Shown piece by piece: positions 10,761 to 23,789 of a stretch of DNA of 64,000 nt. Position 1 is the first letter of the stretch; each line of letters opens with the position of its first letter. Source of the DNA: Viscum album (lineage: Eukaryota; Streptophyta; Magnoliopsida; Santalales; Viscaceae); NCBI GenBank assembly GCA_963277665.1, contig OY728153.1:274138250-274202249 (forward strand). The letters are read 5' to 3'. The notes under the pieces are model-generated. The model searched no databases. It worked only from the letters and a program-made list of their open reading frames with translations, and had not been told where the DNA came from. The translations under genes and the position numbers were made by a program.

Positions 10761-13700
10761 ATCCTAATAAAAATTATTCCATTTTACTTTATATGGCATT
10801 ATATACAATAACTTATGAGACCGTATCCAAAAATTCCTTTCGAATATCTTCCAAAACCCTTTTAGAAAACTATCATTAACTATACCTTGTATCACATCAT
10901 ATGAAATACCTTGTGTATACCCATCCAAAAAATTTTAGATTTACTCTAAAAAACTTTTAGAGTAGCTCTTTGAGTCAAACTGAATTCTCATTTAGTGAAC
11001 CAAAAAGTGTGACCCTGTGAGCCTTTATAGAATTGAAAATAAATATTAATATCTAGATCAATAAGTGTAAGAAAATATAGGCCTCTAGAAAAGTGTCAAT
11101 TATACTCAAACAATAAAGGGATATGGCATGATATCCGTCACATACATGTATCTCTATACCTATGTCCACCAGTCTACGTCATATGAAAACATGTATTCTC
11201 ATATTTTATCTTTTTCTGATACATCGAGTGACCATGGGGAATTAAGCAGGTCAATCTCATATAGCCAACTCATTTATTCTAAATTCTTAGTGTATATACT
11301 GATCTGATCAATGAATACATCACATGTCATTCATCCTTATGGATAATAACATCACATGTCACATATCTAGAAATATTTATATAATATCTAGGTGTGTCCA
11401 CACACTCCCATTATCTATCTCAATCAAGGTCCCATATGACATACTCATTATATTATAGGACAAATCCCATCTTATTTTAGCTCCAACCGATGACATGATC
11501 AACAACATACCCAACCACCCATATATTATCTAAGTCAATTTATAGATTTATGTAGGGTAAAAAATTATGAAGGTTATCATACTAGGTATATCATAAACCT
11601 CAGGAATTTGAGACTCAAATGTGATCCATACACCCCTAGTATACTAAAAACATATGTATGATACTTATTGTGGTATACTTAGTGGTCCATCCAGTGAAAA
11701 CAATGAATTTTCTTCATTATCTTATGCCTCATGAGAATATTTTATATCTCTTTATAAGAGTATTACTCACTTTAACATTAATATTTTATTATAACCTATA
11801 ATACTCCATGATTAACATCATTTAGGGATAAAATTATAGACACACTTTGAGAGGTAGATTATCATTTCACTTTATGAAATGTATGTTTATTTATACATTT
11901 ATGTATCCAACTTGAAAGAATTATAAAATGGATGTTTCCTTTTAATTTGATATATTTTAATATTCTTAAACTCTTAAGAATATTTAACAAAACCAACATA
12001 TGAACTAGTTTATCATATCATGTATGATAAAATACCAGATCAACCTTATGTTTGCTATACTTTCTGGATTTATTAACACATTATATCACATATAATCCCT
12101 GTCACATCTCTATGTTAACATATGATGAAACACTCTCAATAACTTCTTAGTGATAATCATCTATAAAGAAATATAGTTTGAATAATGGTGATATTTAAGA
12201 ATCATATTCTTAACTATTCAACTTATTGAACATATTTAAACTTCATGAATTCACAATATCAAATGTTATGATGTCAACTTATGTTTCCTATTTAGAACTC
12301 TTCTTAAGTTTATCATCATCATCCTTGGAACCATATTCTATCAAATGTTTTCCTTGAAATAATGTCAATAAAAAAATTATTTTAAACTAATACATCCTAT
12401 ATATCTTTGGATATTAAGTAAAATTTTCTTTAAAATTATATTGGTGTAATTATTTATTTATTAAATTTTAACTTATCTAAGTCCAAACATACTCACACTA
12501 GCCTCATTGATATTATATTCTCTTCAGAATATCTTTATAATATACACAAATAATTTTGTGTTAATAAATATAATTTATTTCCTTTTAGTATGAATATTAA
12601 ACAAATAAACTATTTTTCCATTAATATATGTTATTTTATGTGTTCGAAACCCTTAATTTTTGAAAATGAGAGTTTATTAAAATATCTCACTAATGGTATG
12701 TGAGAACACATTCTCACATATTTTAAAAAATATTTGGATAACCACTTTTATCTCGAATAAAACTATTTTATCCATATCTTCTTCCCTAAACCCTTTATAA
12801 AAATTTATGAATCTTAAACAATGTTTATAAAATTAACCACCTCAAGTTTGTTCACCAAAAATATTTATAATTGAACAACTTATATTATCACATAAGGGAA
12901 ATGAGATGAATATACACATATTTTAGTTAGATTCATTTGATAATGATAAAATCCTTTACATTCATATATATCAAATATTTTCTTCATTAATATAAACTAA
13001 AAGATCAAACAAATTTTCCTTCTATTGTGAAATCTTTTATATTTAAAACACTTGTTAAATATACATTCTGTATCAAAAACCTTCCAAAATTGAATAATTA
13101 ATTTTTATAATATCCATACATGACATGGGAATTCCATGGAGTTTCAAAAAATCCTTTAGGTATTATAGGTAATCTCATCAAATGGAATTATTATTTATTC
13201 TTCCCAACAACCCTACGTTTCAATGATCTTGATTAAATTGTTAAAGAAACATTATTTAATTTTTTTTAAAAAAAAATCTTTTTACATTTTGAAATTTTAC
13301 CCAACTGTAATTTCCATAAAAAACCATAATCCAAACATCATATGACCAATTTATCCATTATTAATACTTTGATAATATTGAGTAAACATTTCTTGAGTTT
13401 AATCATATTGTTAGAAGATTTACATAGATGAAAATATGATAAATTACATAATCAAAACAATCCATTTTTCATCTAATTCTATTGAAACCTTGAATGAATC
13501 ATTCTATGATTCTTTAAACATATAGATTCACTTGTTGAACAATTTTAGAAATTGGTTACCGAGGAAAAAATTGTTCTGACACATAATATTTTCCTTAAGA
13601 ACATTTCTTAAATCATTAATCTCACTTAAGAAACTTTCTTAAGATACCAGTCTAAGGAGTAACATACATTAATTTTGGATTGATGATGATGATGATGATA

Positions 13701-15633
13701 TTATCTATAAAAAATATTTTATTAGATGATTAACATGTATTATTAACCATTTAATGAGGTATTTTATTAAATAGGATTCCACTAAAATGATGACCCCTTT
13801 ATGAAAATCCATTATACCCATTAGTGGACCAAGATCCATATTTAACTAAGTAAATGAACCTATTATGGTGTAAATATCATCACTTAGTTATTTTGGTAGG
13901 TAATTATCTCAATCATATCAAATATGACTCTTGGATAGTTGATCTGACAACTCTTTGTTTAATACATCATATGGATAAACCCAACTCTATTCCTCTAGTA
14001 TCCCTATCCTTGGGGTTCCCTAGCTAGTGTAACCCAATGAAAATATAAAAAATTTTCTAATAATAAGATAATTTAGGGGCACCAATCTATGGTTTTAAAC
14101 TAAACAAGGATGATCCAGGATCCCTCATTACTATATTTCCTTACAAAAGATAATCCATGGGAACCCCACTATGGAATGAAACTACCCATTTAGATGATCT
14201 AGGTCGTGAAAAGTGTCACTTTGGAAGGAATCACACATTTATTATTTTAAGGGGATTTAATCTCTCCATCTTATCTCATATTATTCCTTTTTATGTGTGA
14301 ATGATTTCAATGATTTTAGTTTGGAATCCTATTCCTTCCACATAAACAATATGTTCAAACTATATTGATGTGTAACTCTTTACACAACCCATAAGTTTGT
14401 GTTACTCACCCAAAATTATAATTCAATTATATTCATACATATATGAATGCATTATATGCAAAAGTTACATGAAAAATTAATATAAAGGAATAGAGTTATA
14501 TGATATTTACAATATCCACATGAGTAATCCCAGATTGATAGATAACCAAACCCATTCCCTAATATAGATAAGGAAAAATCCTCTAGGTAGATAGGTATTC
14601 TAGCCCCAAGTCCCTCTACTCGGGGATACTTTACTCAATAGAGAATTCAATTCATTCTATCTCTAACACCTAATATGTACAAACTATATTAAACAACTAA
14701 ATTCGTGTTTATAACTTCAATTACAAACTGAGGTTAATGTAGATGAAAAAATAAATTCATTATAGATTCAACCCTAAAATGTAATACAAGGCTCTATCCT
14801 AGAATCAATTTAACAAATAAACTAAATAATACGAAAATATTCACATTTCTAAAATAACTTACTAAAAATGAAATAATAGGGAATAACCTTTAAATAAACA
14901 AAAAATTAAAATATTTAAACATGAGATAAATATTTATGAACAATTCATAAATAAAAACAAATTATAATCCCTTTTATAATTTTTAGCTTTAACATTATGG
15001 AAATTCCATAATTTTGAATATAAACATTTTATATTCATTTTAATACTAACCCTTTCAAATTTATCATTATATTTCATTTTAAATATATTATATTTTATGA
15101 ATTATAAACTACTTATAATCAAATTTATATTATGTAAAAAAAAATTCATAACCTAAATATCATATACTTATTCAATATTTAAACCTTGATCATATCAATC
15201 ATCAAAAAACTTTTTATGTAGATTAAATAATGTACAAATAATTCCCCATTTTTATTTTGAACAATTCAGAATAATTAATTATGAAAGATTCATAATTAAA
15301 TATAAACATTTTATATTTTATCCTTATTTCACAATTTATAACCCTTTATAAATTATTTATTATTATTTATAAATAAACACTTTTATTTTTTGATCATAAG
15401 TCATGCCATATGATTTATAAAAGGTATATTAACATTTAATATTTGGGAATAAAATTTTCAATTAACATATACTTAATTAAGTATAAAAAATGTATAATTA
15501 ATAAATTTACAAACCTTTTATATATTAAATTTTCCAAAAATACATTTTAAAATGATTTATAAACATTTTATAATCCATCTAAATCAGTTTACATGTTAAA
15601 AACATTTTAAACAATTTTTAAAATAATTCTGAT
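10761..15633. other. Interior of the non-coding LTR element, no gene visible
   Basis: About 4.9 kb of AT-rich sequence has no open frame beyond 60 codons. I looked on the minus strand for copia YVDD, DSG and CX2CX4HX4C motifs and on the plus strand for TNP signatures, and recognised none. A short (GAT)n run lies at 13681-13700. The left third (10760-11700) has a less AT-biased, word-like texture, but I cannot name it. Confidence 0.5.
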
Positions 15634-16300
15634 TACCCTTACACATAGGGGTAAGTCCTTCTACCCTTATGTGTGTCATTTGGTAGCCATTTCATAAAGG
15701 TAAGTCACTACTTACCTTTACACAACTTAAATATAATGCACTATGTAATGTTAATACAAAGATTACCTTTACACAGCTCATTTTGTGTAATTGTACGACC
15801 ATTATGTAAATGATTCATGTAAGGGTAAGTCATAATATACTTTTATGTGGCCTTCATGAACCTCTGTGTAAGGGTACTACCTTCACATAACAGTATGATG
15901 TAAGGGTATGAAATTTACATAGGTGATGTTGCATAAGGGTACATATGGTCTAACCTTTACATGGCTTCCTGGCACCACTGTGTAAGGGTACTACCTTTAC
16001 ACAAACCATTTACATAATGGTAACAAAGAGGTTACCCTTATGCATACTTTTTGTGTAAGGGTATAACCATTTTGAAAACTTCACCAGGTAAGGTAAAACG
16101 GCTCGGTTATCTTTATATAACACTATTAAAAATAAAATTACCTTTACACAACCCTAATTTTATATAAAGGTAAGTTTTGATGACCCTTATGTAGACCACT
16201 CTATGTAAGGTAGTGACTAATTTTCCCTCACACATCTCTATTATGTAAAGGTAAGGTATTGGTTACCATTAAGTATCCCAACTATGTAAGGGTAAACCCT
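15634..16300. repeat. Array of alternating inverted TACCCTTACACA / TGTGTAAGGGTA motifs
   Basis: Across about 660 bases the 12-mer 'taccctta(c/t)(a/g)ca' and its reverse complement recur, roughly one every 25-35 bases and often in alternating orientation, with T/C variation in the 'cctt' core. Examples lie near 15634, 15650, 15711, 15765, 15818, 15865, 15907, 15938, 15981, 15990, 16035, 16053, 16140 and 16283. On the minus strand it lies directly downstream of the primer-binding site, in the leader of the element. Neighbouring complementary copies could pair into hairpins. I know no family this repeat belongs to. Confidence 0.75.
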
Positions 16301-16393
16301 TTTTAATAAAAAATTTCTAAAAACTCAAAATGATTCTATGTTTTCGGTTTTTCTTAATTTCATTGAAATATTCATAAAACTTAAGCATAGAAT

Positions 16394-16405
16394 AAATTTA
16401 TACCA
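16394..16405 (-). other. Degenerate primer-binding site (initiator Met tRNA)
   Basis: Minus strand 'TGGTATAAATTT' sits one base from the right LTR. The usual plant site is TGGTATCAGAGC; the first six bases agree. It marks the 5' end of the minus-oriented element. Confidence 0.5.
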
Positions 16406-16406
16406 A

Positions 16407-17070
16407 TTAAGAGTTTTTTGTAATCTAATAACATTAATAAAATCAAAATGAAGTTATTAAAAACCCTTTTCCAAGGATCACTATGAGAGATAATATGAAA
16501 ATGTGACAAATTGAAATGACAAATTGATACTATAAATGAGTGTATGATACTCTGAAGAGAATATACTACAACTTCATCTCTATATGTGTTTGATAAATAC
16601 CACTTAGTGGTAAAATAATACCACCTCTATGGTGTATCCATGGGATTAATAGAATCATTTGACATTCAGATGAGATTCACCTTTTCTCCAAAGAATTATA
16701 GTACCTCTATATACAAATGAGTAAGATAAAAGAGTGTTGTATATCTTAGGGTGTTTTGGCCAAATATCCACACACACTACTATCATATGGTGGTAGGGTT
16801 TATATAAAACCTGATAACACTCTTAGGTGGTTTAATCATTAACTCATGTGTTAAAATGAATTTATAAATTCCTTGGTTGGTTCATGTATCATATTCAATT
16901 ACTACCTTTCCATTTCATATAAATATGACATGATTTCATTTAATTATAGCTTAAGTTGGTGAAATGGTTTGGGTGTTTGACACACATTAAATAATATACC
17001 CAATGCATTCAAATCATAATTTACATGATATATATATATATATATAAGGCTTTAGATCATATCTCCATTA
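16407..17070 (-). repeat. Right LTR (5' LTR) of the non-coding LTR element
   Basis: Direct repeat of 10063-10743 with many substitutions and small indels. It ends in 'atctccatta', matching 'atttccaata' of the other copy. The heavy divergence suggests an old insertion. Confidence 0.8.
16798..16808 (-). promoter_or_regulatory. TATA box of the 5' LTR
   Basis: Minus strand 'TTTTATATAAA' lies about 270 bases inside the LTR and is conserved as 'tagggtttatata' in the left LTR, as expected for the U3 promoter of the retroelement. Confidence 0.45.
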
Positions 17071-19200
17071 AAAGGGGATCACAATGAGGGGATTTCGATA
17101 CTCAATAGAGGTTCCAAATCCCTTCAACCTTTAAAGAAAAAAAGAGAGTTCAATGAATAGGTTAAAGTGTTTTTAATATACTATTTTTTCCTCATAATGT
17201 TATGTGTTCTATATTTCATTTATGTATACTAAATTAAATTTTTAACAAATTATGTAGATAATGAATTCTTCACATGTTAAAGTTACCAATATTGAGGAAG
17301 AACACACTGTCAATGTTGAAACTGGGGAATTATTAGGTGATAAAAAAACATGTGGATAAAAAAATGATTGTCATAGCATCACCATGGTAACTAAAGTTAT
17401 CAAGTAAATAAGTGATTGTATTATATTTGAGGATAGATAGAATAAATATGGACAACCTTTTGACCCTAACAAGTAAACTTTAATTAGTTACATTGAGGTC
17501 ACAACTCAAATATGTTTTCTAATTGATATAGATACGTGGCACAATGTCATGACAACATTGAAGAAAACCATTTTTTAATATATTAGTGTAATTTTATGAT
17601 ATACTTTCTTTTATCAAAAGACTATATAATCAATTGTTGTTTTACTTTTCATTACCCCTTTTAGAGTTTTTTATTTTTTATGATTACCATAAGAAATTTG
17701 TATTAATGATCATTGGAAAATCTCATAGAGTCTTTTGAACACTTTTAATAAAGAAACATATCTAGGATTTTAAGTTGAAAGTAAACCCTCACCCACCAGC
17801 TTCATATTCACACATTATAAATCAAGGAACATGGAAATATTTCATTAGTCACCATGATGAGGAATCATTTTAGGTGAATTTTAATCGATAATATTTTATT
17901 TGAAATTATTTATTTTATCCCTTTGATTCAAAACTATTAGTTTATGAAATAGAAAATTAGTGATGAAAATAAGTAGTGTGTATCAAAACTAATGTACCCT
18001 TACCATAAAGTGAGGATAGGGAATGATTCACATGAAAAAAATGTATGTATTTTAAATCTATAGTAAAAGTTTTATGTGACATTAAACAAAATATGTTCCT
18101 TTTTTTGAAATGCATTTTGATGAATCAGAATCAAAATACGCTTTCATCCTACATCATGTGCTATAAAAAGAGGACCATGTAATTAAAGATGGAAAAATAT
18201 TAGATGAAAACTCACAATAAGTATTGGAATGAAGTGTAAGTAGAAAATGATAGTAATTTGTTATGATTTATAATAGTATTATATACAATTATGTATTTAT
18301 GTTTATATATTTTTATATGGATTATACATAAGAATCATTATATAATATACTCAAAGAACAACTACTTTTAGTAGCTTTGAAGTGGCTAGAAAAATATGGT
18401 CTTGTTAGAGGTGTGGTTTTTAGTTTCACCTTGAGAATATTTTGAGTAGAAAATTTTACAAGGAGATGCATAAGAGATTTTGAAAGGCATGTAGACACAA
18501 ATAGTTGATTTAAATAATATTATTTTATAGTCTGGTTTGGTGGACCATTATAGGTGAAAGGGTCAAAGTGAACCAATAGTAGAACAATAATCATCACATG
18601 AAGTGACACATGACCCCATAAGCTTTGAGTCTAACTATTCACCTCAACCACATTCCTTAGATATGGTAATAAAATTTTTCATAACTCTTTCTAGTAAATG
18701 TGAATAAAACAACTACTGATAACTTTATACTACTAAAATTATTATATCTATTAGAACTCACCCATTCTGTTGTTGTAAGGGGTATACTATAGAATATCCA
18801 AAGAGACGTGATACCTAATAAAAAGCATCCAAAATATCATGTGAGAGTGGGGATTGAATCATCTCCTGATCCAAATAATGAGTTCCCTATTGTATTTTAT
18901 GATATGTATGTCACCATGGTTTATAATTCTATTAAAACATTTTTAGCATAGATTTTTAATCATATAAATATGTATTGCATTGATTTTTTTTTTTCAAATT
19001 AAAAACATTTAAAAATTATTGAAAAAATGTTTGAAATGAGTTATGGTATTGTAGATGGAAAAAATAAAGGGCAAACAGAAAGGTCAGGCAAAGATAAACC
19101 AGTGGATTAACTAATAAATCAAAAGAACCTTCTAAGAGTACCCTCACCCCAACAGTTCCACTACCTCGTGTATTAACATTGTAAGTTCATTCAGATAGAA
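17071..19200 (+). mobile_element. CACTA element C, right of the LTR-element insertion
   Basis: The match to element A resumes at 17071 and runs through 17880 in the order seen at 840-1650. Beyond that, protein-like stretches near 18550-18660 and 18770-18900 (for example 'NKKHPKYHVRVGIES') may be later exons of the TNP1-like gene, but I could not confirm them. No TAGTG terminus was found before the gypsy insertion at 20739. Confidence 0.5.
17261..17870 (+). pseudogene. TNP1-like gene of CACTA element C (broken)
   Basis: The ATG at 17261 aligns with the ATG at 1031, and the products share the acidic N-terminus, the GQ-F-DPNK block, 'IEVTTQ'-like and 'IDIDTWHN' motifs and the later 'INQGTWKYF' block. 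The D-T-W-H-N Trp is intact here and stopped in the other copy. An early frameshift and stops (for example around 17350 and 17405) inactivate it. As a Ptta/En/Spm-family protein it would bind CACTA subterminal repeats. Confidence 0.65.
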
Positions 19201-20738
19201 AATTAAAAGATGGAAATGTTTCCTATAATAAATATCAAGAATAAATATTTAGATATTCCATTATAGATGTGATTGGTCTCAATAGTATAATATATTTATC
19301 AAGTTTGAATGACTAAGTATCTCAGTTTTGAATGAATACATTAGATACATTCTCATATTCTATCCAGAAATTTATCTACTATGTTTATTAAAGTTAATAA
19401 CTATTAATATTTTCTACAGGTGTTTATATTACTAATATATAAAGGGAAATCCATATGAAAGAGAGTTTTAACTCATTAATCCTACTATCTTTTCTACATA
19501 GTAATTTAATTTGAATATGAAAAAATTTGATAAATAAATAAACCAAGCATAATATTTCAAAATAAAATAATAGAGGAAAAACTCTTTTTTATTCCTATAA
19601 TGTAGGGGTAAAACTCTACAATATAATAATATAAAATATATTATTGTTATTTTCACTACTTTTTTAGTAAGCACTAGATACTCATCATAATCAATTTGGA
19701 TGCCCCAAATGTTTATTTTTTGGATCCAAATCATGTATTTGCAAAAAAATCAACCATAGATGATGTAAATTGTGAATTTTTATACGCTACAATAAACATT
19801 TTATAATATACTTAAAATTATATATTTAAGTTTTTTAATGAGAATTTATTATGATATCATGATTTATAAATATCATATAAATCATGGTTTGAGGTCAGTG
19901 ATTGAACATAATAAGCCTATTAATTTCTTTAAATGGAGACATATTAAGGTACATGTAATAATATTTACCTATCAAAACATATTTTATAAAAATTTACTTA
20001 TTTTGTTCAATGTTTCTACTATGTGTTAAAAAAACAATAATGACTGTGCATATTTTGTTTATAAATTTATGAAATATATCATATATAATCAACAAACTAG
20101 CATCCCCAAACAGGTATTTTTGAAGATAATTAGAATTTAATTTAAAATATTTTTCAATAATTTATTTTCTATATTTTCTCAGCACTACTAGGACTTCCAA
20201 TAGTATACATACTCAAAAGAATAATTGTAATTTTTTAGAGATTAGCGGTCAATTCATGTGATATCATAATTTTTTCTTACATCAATTTGAGGTGATTACC
20301 TATTATTTTTGAGATCTAGTATAGATTGTCACCTTATAGATACATTTGGAATGTGACAAATTAGTATTATAATTCTTAGATAATATTTTACCTAAAATAA
20401 TTTCATGTAGTATTAAGAACCCATTGGTTATATTTTTATTGTAATCCTAAATTTTCAATTTCCATACAAATGTTTTTTTAGCTTTAATACTCCTATCATT
20501 CCATAATAATTTGAAACTTTCCATATATTTTCATACCATCTTGATCTCGGCTATAGATATCATGATCCTCCCCCACTCGTGGTATTTCCTCCTGAGGAAA
20601 ATAGTATGAATGTTTTGATTTAGGGGGTTAAAACTTTATTAGATCATTGTGGTAAACTATTTGATGACCTCTGTAAGGAAATCAACAGTCATACCCTTTA
20701 TTTTTTTTCATACTAGGGGATATGTCCATGATTATTAT
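19201..20738. other. Unassigned AT-rich sequence
   Basis: No gene or repeat is recognised. Two short frames (19468-19734 minus, 19838-20029 plus) are rich in Ile, Tyr and Phe, as random AT-rich DNA is, and have no motif. It may be the tail of CACTA element C, into which the gypsy element at 20739 was inserted. Confidence 0.5.
20734..20738. other. Target-site duplication, left (ATTAT)
   Basis: ATTAT directly precedes the TG of the left LTR and is repeated at 31772-31776 directly after the final CA of the right LTR. Confidence 0.85.
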
Positions 20739-23700
20739 TGTAATGCCCCGACCCCTCTAGACTAGAGCCAGTGCACTGCTAGTTATATTGAAATGGTTAG
20801 AAGGAATGAAAATCTTGATGGAATGATCAGTTTAGTAGTATTGAAGAAACTAGATACATAGATGTTACTCAAATTACATAGGAAAAGTTTACAAAATACA
20901 ATACATAACAAAAACTAAAAACTACATCCATAAGAACTCAATAAATGATATCCTCTTTATCACCTGTTGAAAGTAAAGAATGAAAGGGGTGAGATCAAAT
21001 GATTATTAAGGGTTACAAATAGTGGAATCATGAATACAATAATAATTGAATCATAATCAATCTGACATAATCAATATGACATGGTGAATAGATGAAAAAC
21101 TCACGCCATTAATAAACTGAGAATGAAACTACATCCATAGATTTTGTCATAGTGAAAAACTAATGGATAATAATAACTGATAATTAATAAAGAAAATTAT
21201 TATTATTTGGATGTCATGTATCTAGCACATGAAACCATAATACTATAAAAACGGTTTTGTTTTATGGGTAGAAACCCGTCTGATTTTTGGAAACAAACTC
21301 GAAGGGTTTGTCGCCAACTGATTTATCTCAGGAGACCTACAAATGCATCGAGGGGCTATAGAGGCCCCCACCCACCACTTAATGTCCAAAAATTATTTAT
21401 ACATTTATTCAATACAATAGAAATATGCCTTTTCAATATCCATATAGAGTAGAGTATACAGATTCATCAATATTTCCATAATTAAAATAAATTTCCAAAT
21501 AAACACCATATGTAAAATGGTATACGGTTTAGAAAACAAACATATCCATGATATGAGATTATGAATATTTAATATAAATATAATTTCAAATGAAAATTTA
21601 TCTCAAATGGGCAGTAGGTACACCACATAAGGATTATTAGATGCACAATACAAAGTTAGTCACAACAAAATAGTAGTTGAAACAAAGTCTCTTACAATAA
21701 TGTAATCGGTCGAATCATATGACCAGAACTTAATAACCCTCAAATGAATCATTGAATAAAATAAATATAAAGTGAATCATGTTATTATATATCAAATTTT
21801 AGTACACATATACTACATATAAGAAATAAGTGGCAAATAATGAAAATCTCACAGAAATGAAAGTGAGATGAGAAACCGCTTACAAACATTTCGGCATTGT
21901 AACAAGTGTTATTGAGAGAGATTAATGAGAGGTAAAGGGGTATTAAATTATTTATATATTCAAAGGGAAGTATGGGGGAGGTGAAAAAACATACCCCATC
22001 ATTAGGAATTAAAAATAAAAGGGCACAACATAGGGGAGATTCTTGAACAAAAGTGGGAGAGAGGATCCCGTACCTTACGCTCGAAGGTGTTCTTGTTTGT
22101 TATTAACGACCTGAATAATCAAATTTAGCTTCATTAATTAATAATTCCATAACCTCATATACATTTAATTGATATGGTATAACCTTATTAAGTTCATTAA
22201 TGGCCTTTTTATGGGTTTAAGAGATTCAATTTTATTGTTTTGGAAGCATTTTCTTACTTGGTTTCATGATTGGTTTACTTGTATTCAGGAATGGAAGTTC
22301 ATTTTAAATGTGGTTAAACAACCAGAATTGTTAATAAAAATTATTAGGTACATTGAAGATATATAAATGATATTAAAATGTTTCTGGTTATATTCCATGA
22401 GGATGACTCTTTCAATTAGTTAAAAATAAACGCTTGGATTTGGCTTGCCGGTTTTGTGCACAATAAACTTGTTTTGTATTATTATTCCGTATTATGAATG
22501 TGTAAAGATTACAGAACATTAATCAAGATAAGATACATATATAATGACCTGGTTAAACCACTGAAAAGGTTTCATGACCAGTATTGAAGATAGTAATTCA
22601 AATTGAAAACCCGTCTTCCTTCAGTGTGATAAATTTACACATCTCGGACGGTGTTTGCATTTATTGTATAAAAGAAGGGGAAAAAGAGAGATTATGATGA
22701 AATATTCCATTAGAAAAATGAAAATATAGTACATGTAATTTAATGGAATTATCATGGAATTTTAATGAGGGGAGGTGATAAGGGAGAACAAAATAATAGA
22801 ACTTTGTAAAAGAAATTGAAGGAAAAGAGAAGGAAGGTTCACCTCTTGAGTACTCCTCCTTGAGAATCTCCTTAAGGCCTTTGTTTTTGTACATTTGGTG
22901 AGATGAGAAGGTATTAGACGTGGGGAGAGGGATTGGGTAGATTATTTGGAATAATTTAGGCAAGGCTTGAAGCTTTATTGGTGTGGGAGGAAGAGGGGGT
23001 GAGGGGTGGTTTATATAGTGGAGGGGAGTGGAGTTTTCTTAATATTATAATCATTAATTTATTATTTCCTCTCAAGACAACCAATAGTGAGTATTAAATG
23101 ACCAAGAACAGTAATATATACATGTTACTTTGAACCAATTGGTCTTACATCAGTAGATCATCATCAATGACTCAATAAATTCCTTATTTAGCATTTATCA
23201 TAAATTATCACATTTTACTATTCATCAAAAATTTAAGTATTTCAGAAAAATTACAAAAATTCACCCTAACCATTTTTTGACACGTAGAATCAAAAAATGA
23301 AGTCCATTTTTCAAAAATAATTTTATAAATATGATTAATTAAATATTTAAAATAATTATTTAATCCAAAAATATAAACACTTAAAATATTCATCTTCATT
23401 TTTAAGGTGCCTAAATTCATTTATACATTCAAGGGAATGGATACCATTCATAAGAGTTATATTACTATTCATAAGGGTAAGTTACTATTCATAAGGGTAG
23501 ATTACTATTCATAAGGGTAGGTTACTATTAACTAAAAATTAAGATAATTCTATCAGACTCTAATTATCATCTTGATCAAAACCGTGTTTGTTAGATTTTT
23601 AAAATTCAAATCACAGAGATGAAAAATATAAGTTTTATGGCTAGGTTATGGATATATCCTATAAGTAACCATGTTATTCTCTATAGAGGCTCAGTGATTC

Positions 23701-23767
23701 ATGAAATATAGGCTATAACTAGAATGTATTTAAGAGAAACATACCATAAAATGTTTGGGGTGCTACA
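20739..23767 (-). repeat. Left LTR (3' LTR) of gypsy element 1
   Basis: It starts 'tgtaatgcccc', ends 'ggggtgctaca' and is 3,029 bases long. It aligns end to end with 28740-31771. It contains a purine-rich G/A stretch near 22960-23005, a minus-strand TATA box at 23010-23018 and a 20-bp minisatellite at 23442-23528. Reading frames within it (21264-21452, 22169-22366, 22661-22963, 23208-23420) are not genes. Confidence 0.9.
23442..23528. repeat. 20-bp minisatellite in the LTR (attactattcataagggtag)
   Basis: Four tandem units of about 20 bases, differing by one or two bases, lie in the left LTR. The matching stretch in the right LTR (31460-31540) keeps three to four more degenerate units. The 'ataagggta' word resembles the motif of the array at 15634-16300, perhaps by chance. 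Confidence 0.75.
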
Positions 23768-23783
23768 TTATTCTCTCCTTTGG
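23768..23783 (-). other. Polypurine tract of gypsy element 1
   Basis: Minus strand 'CCAAAGGAGAGAATAA' lies directly before the 3' LTR (TGTAGCACC...). This is the expected priming site for plus-strand DNA synthesis. Confidence 0.7.
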
Positions 23784-23789
23784 AAATTT

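Larger units (their letters stand above)
10063..17070 (-). mobile_element. Non-coding LTR retroelement (LARD-like), minus orientation
   Basis: Two direct repeats of about 0.67 kb (10063-10743 and 16407-17070) flank a 5.7 kb interior. Read on the minus strand, the right repeat ends just before a degenerate initiator-Met-tRNA primer site. Just before the left repeat there is the 'AGTGCAAGTGGGAT' tract known as the polypurine tract of many plant copia elements, and the LTR begins TATTGGAA in the left copy, where TGTTGGAA is usual. The host is CACTA element C; candidate target duplications are agagg (10058-10062) and aaagg (17071-17075), one base apart. No gag, protease, RT or integrase can be recognised in any frame. 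Size, LTRs and missing genes fit a large retrotransposon derivative moved by a copia partner, although very deep decay cannot be excluded. Confidence 0.75.

Noticed and set aside
15634..16300. Telomere-like repeat, because of 'taaggg' words
   Set aside because: The plant telomere unit TTTAGGG is not tandemly present; the motif is a 12-mer in both orientations with variable spacing.
19468..20029. Frames of 88 (minus) and 63 (plus) codons
   Set aside because: Composition is that of random AT-rich sequence; no conserved motif and no neighbour context.
22661..22963. 100-codon minus-strand frame as a gene
   Set aside because: It lies wholly in the left LTR of gypsy element 1, and the corresponding sequence of the right LTR is disrupted.
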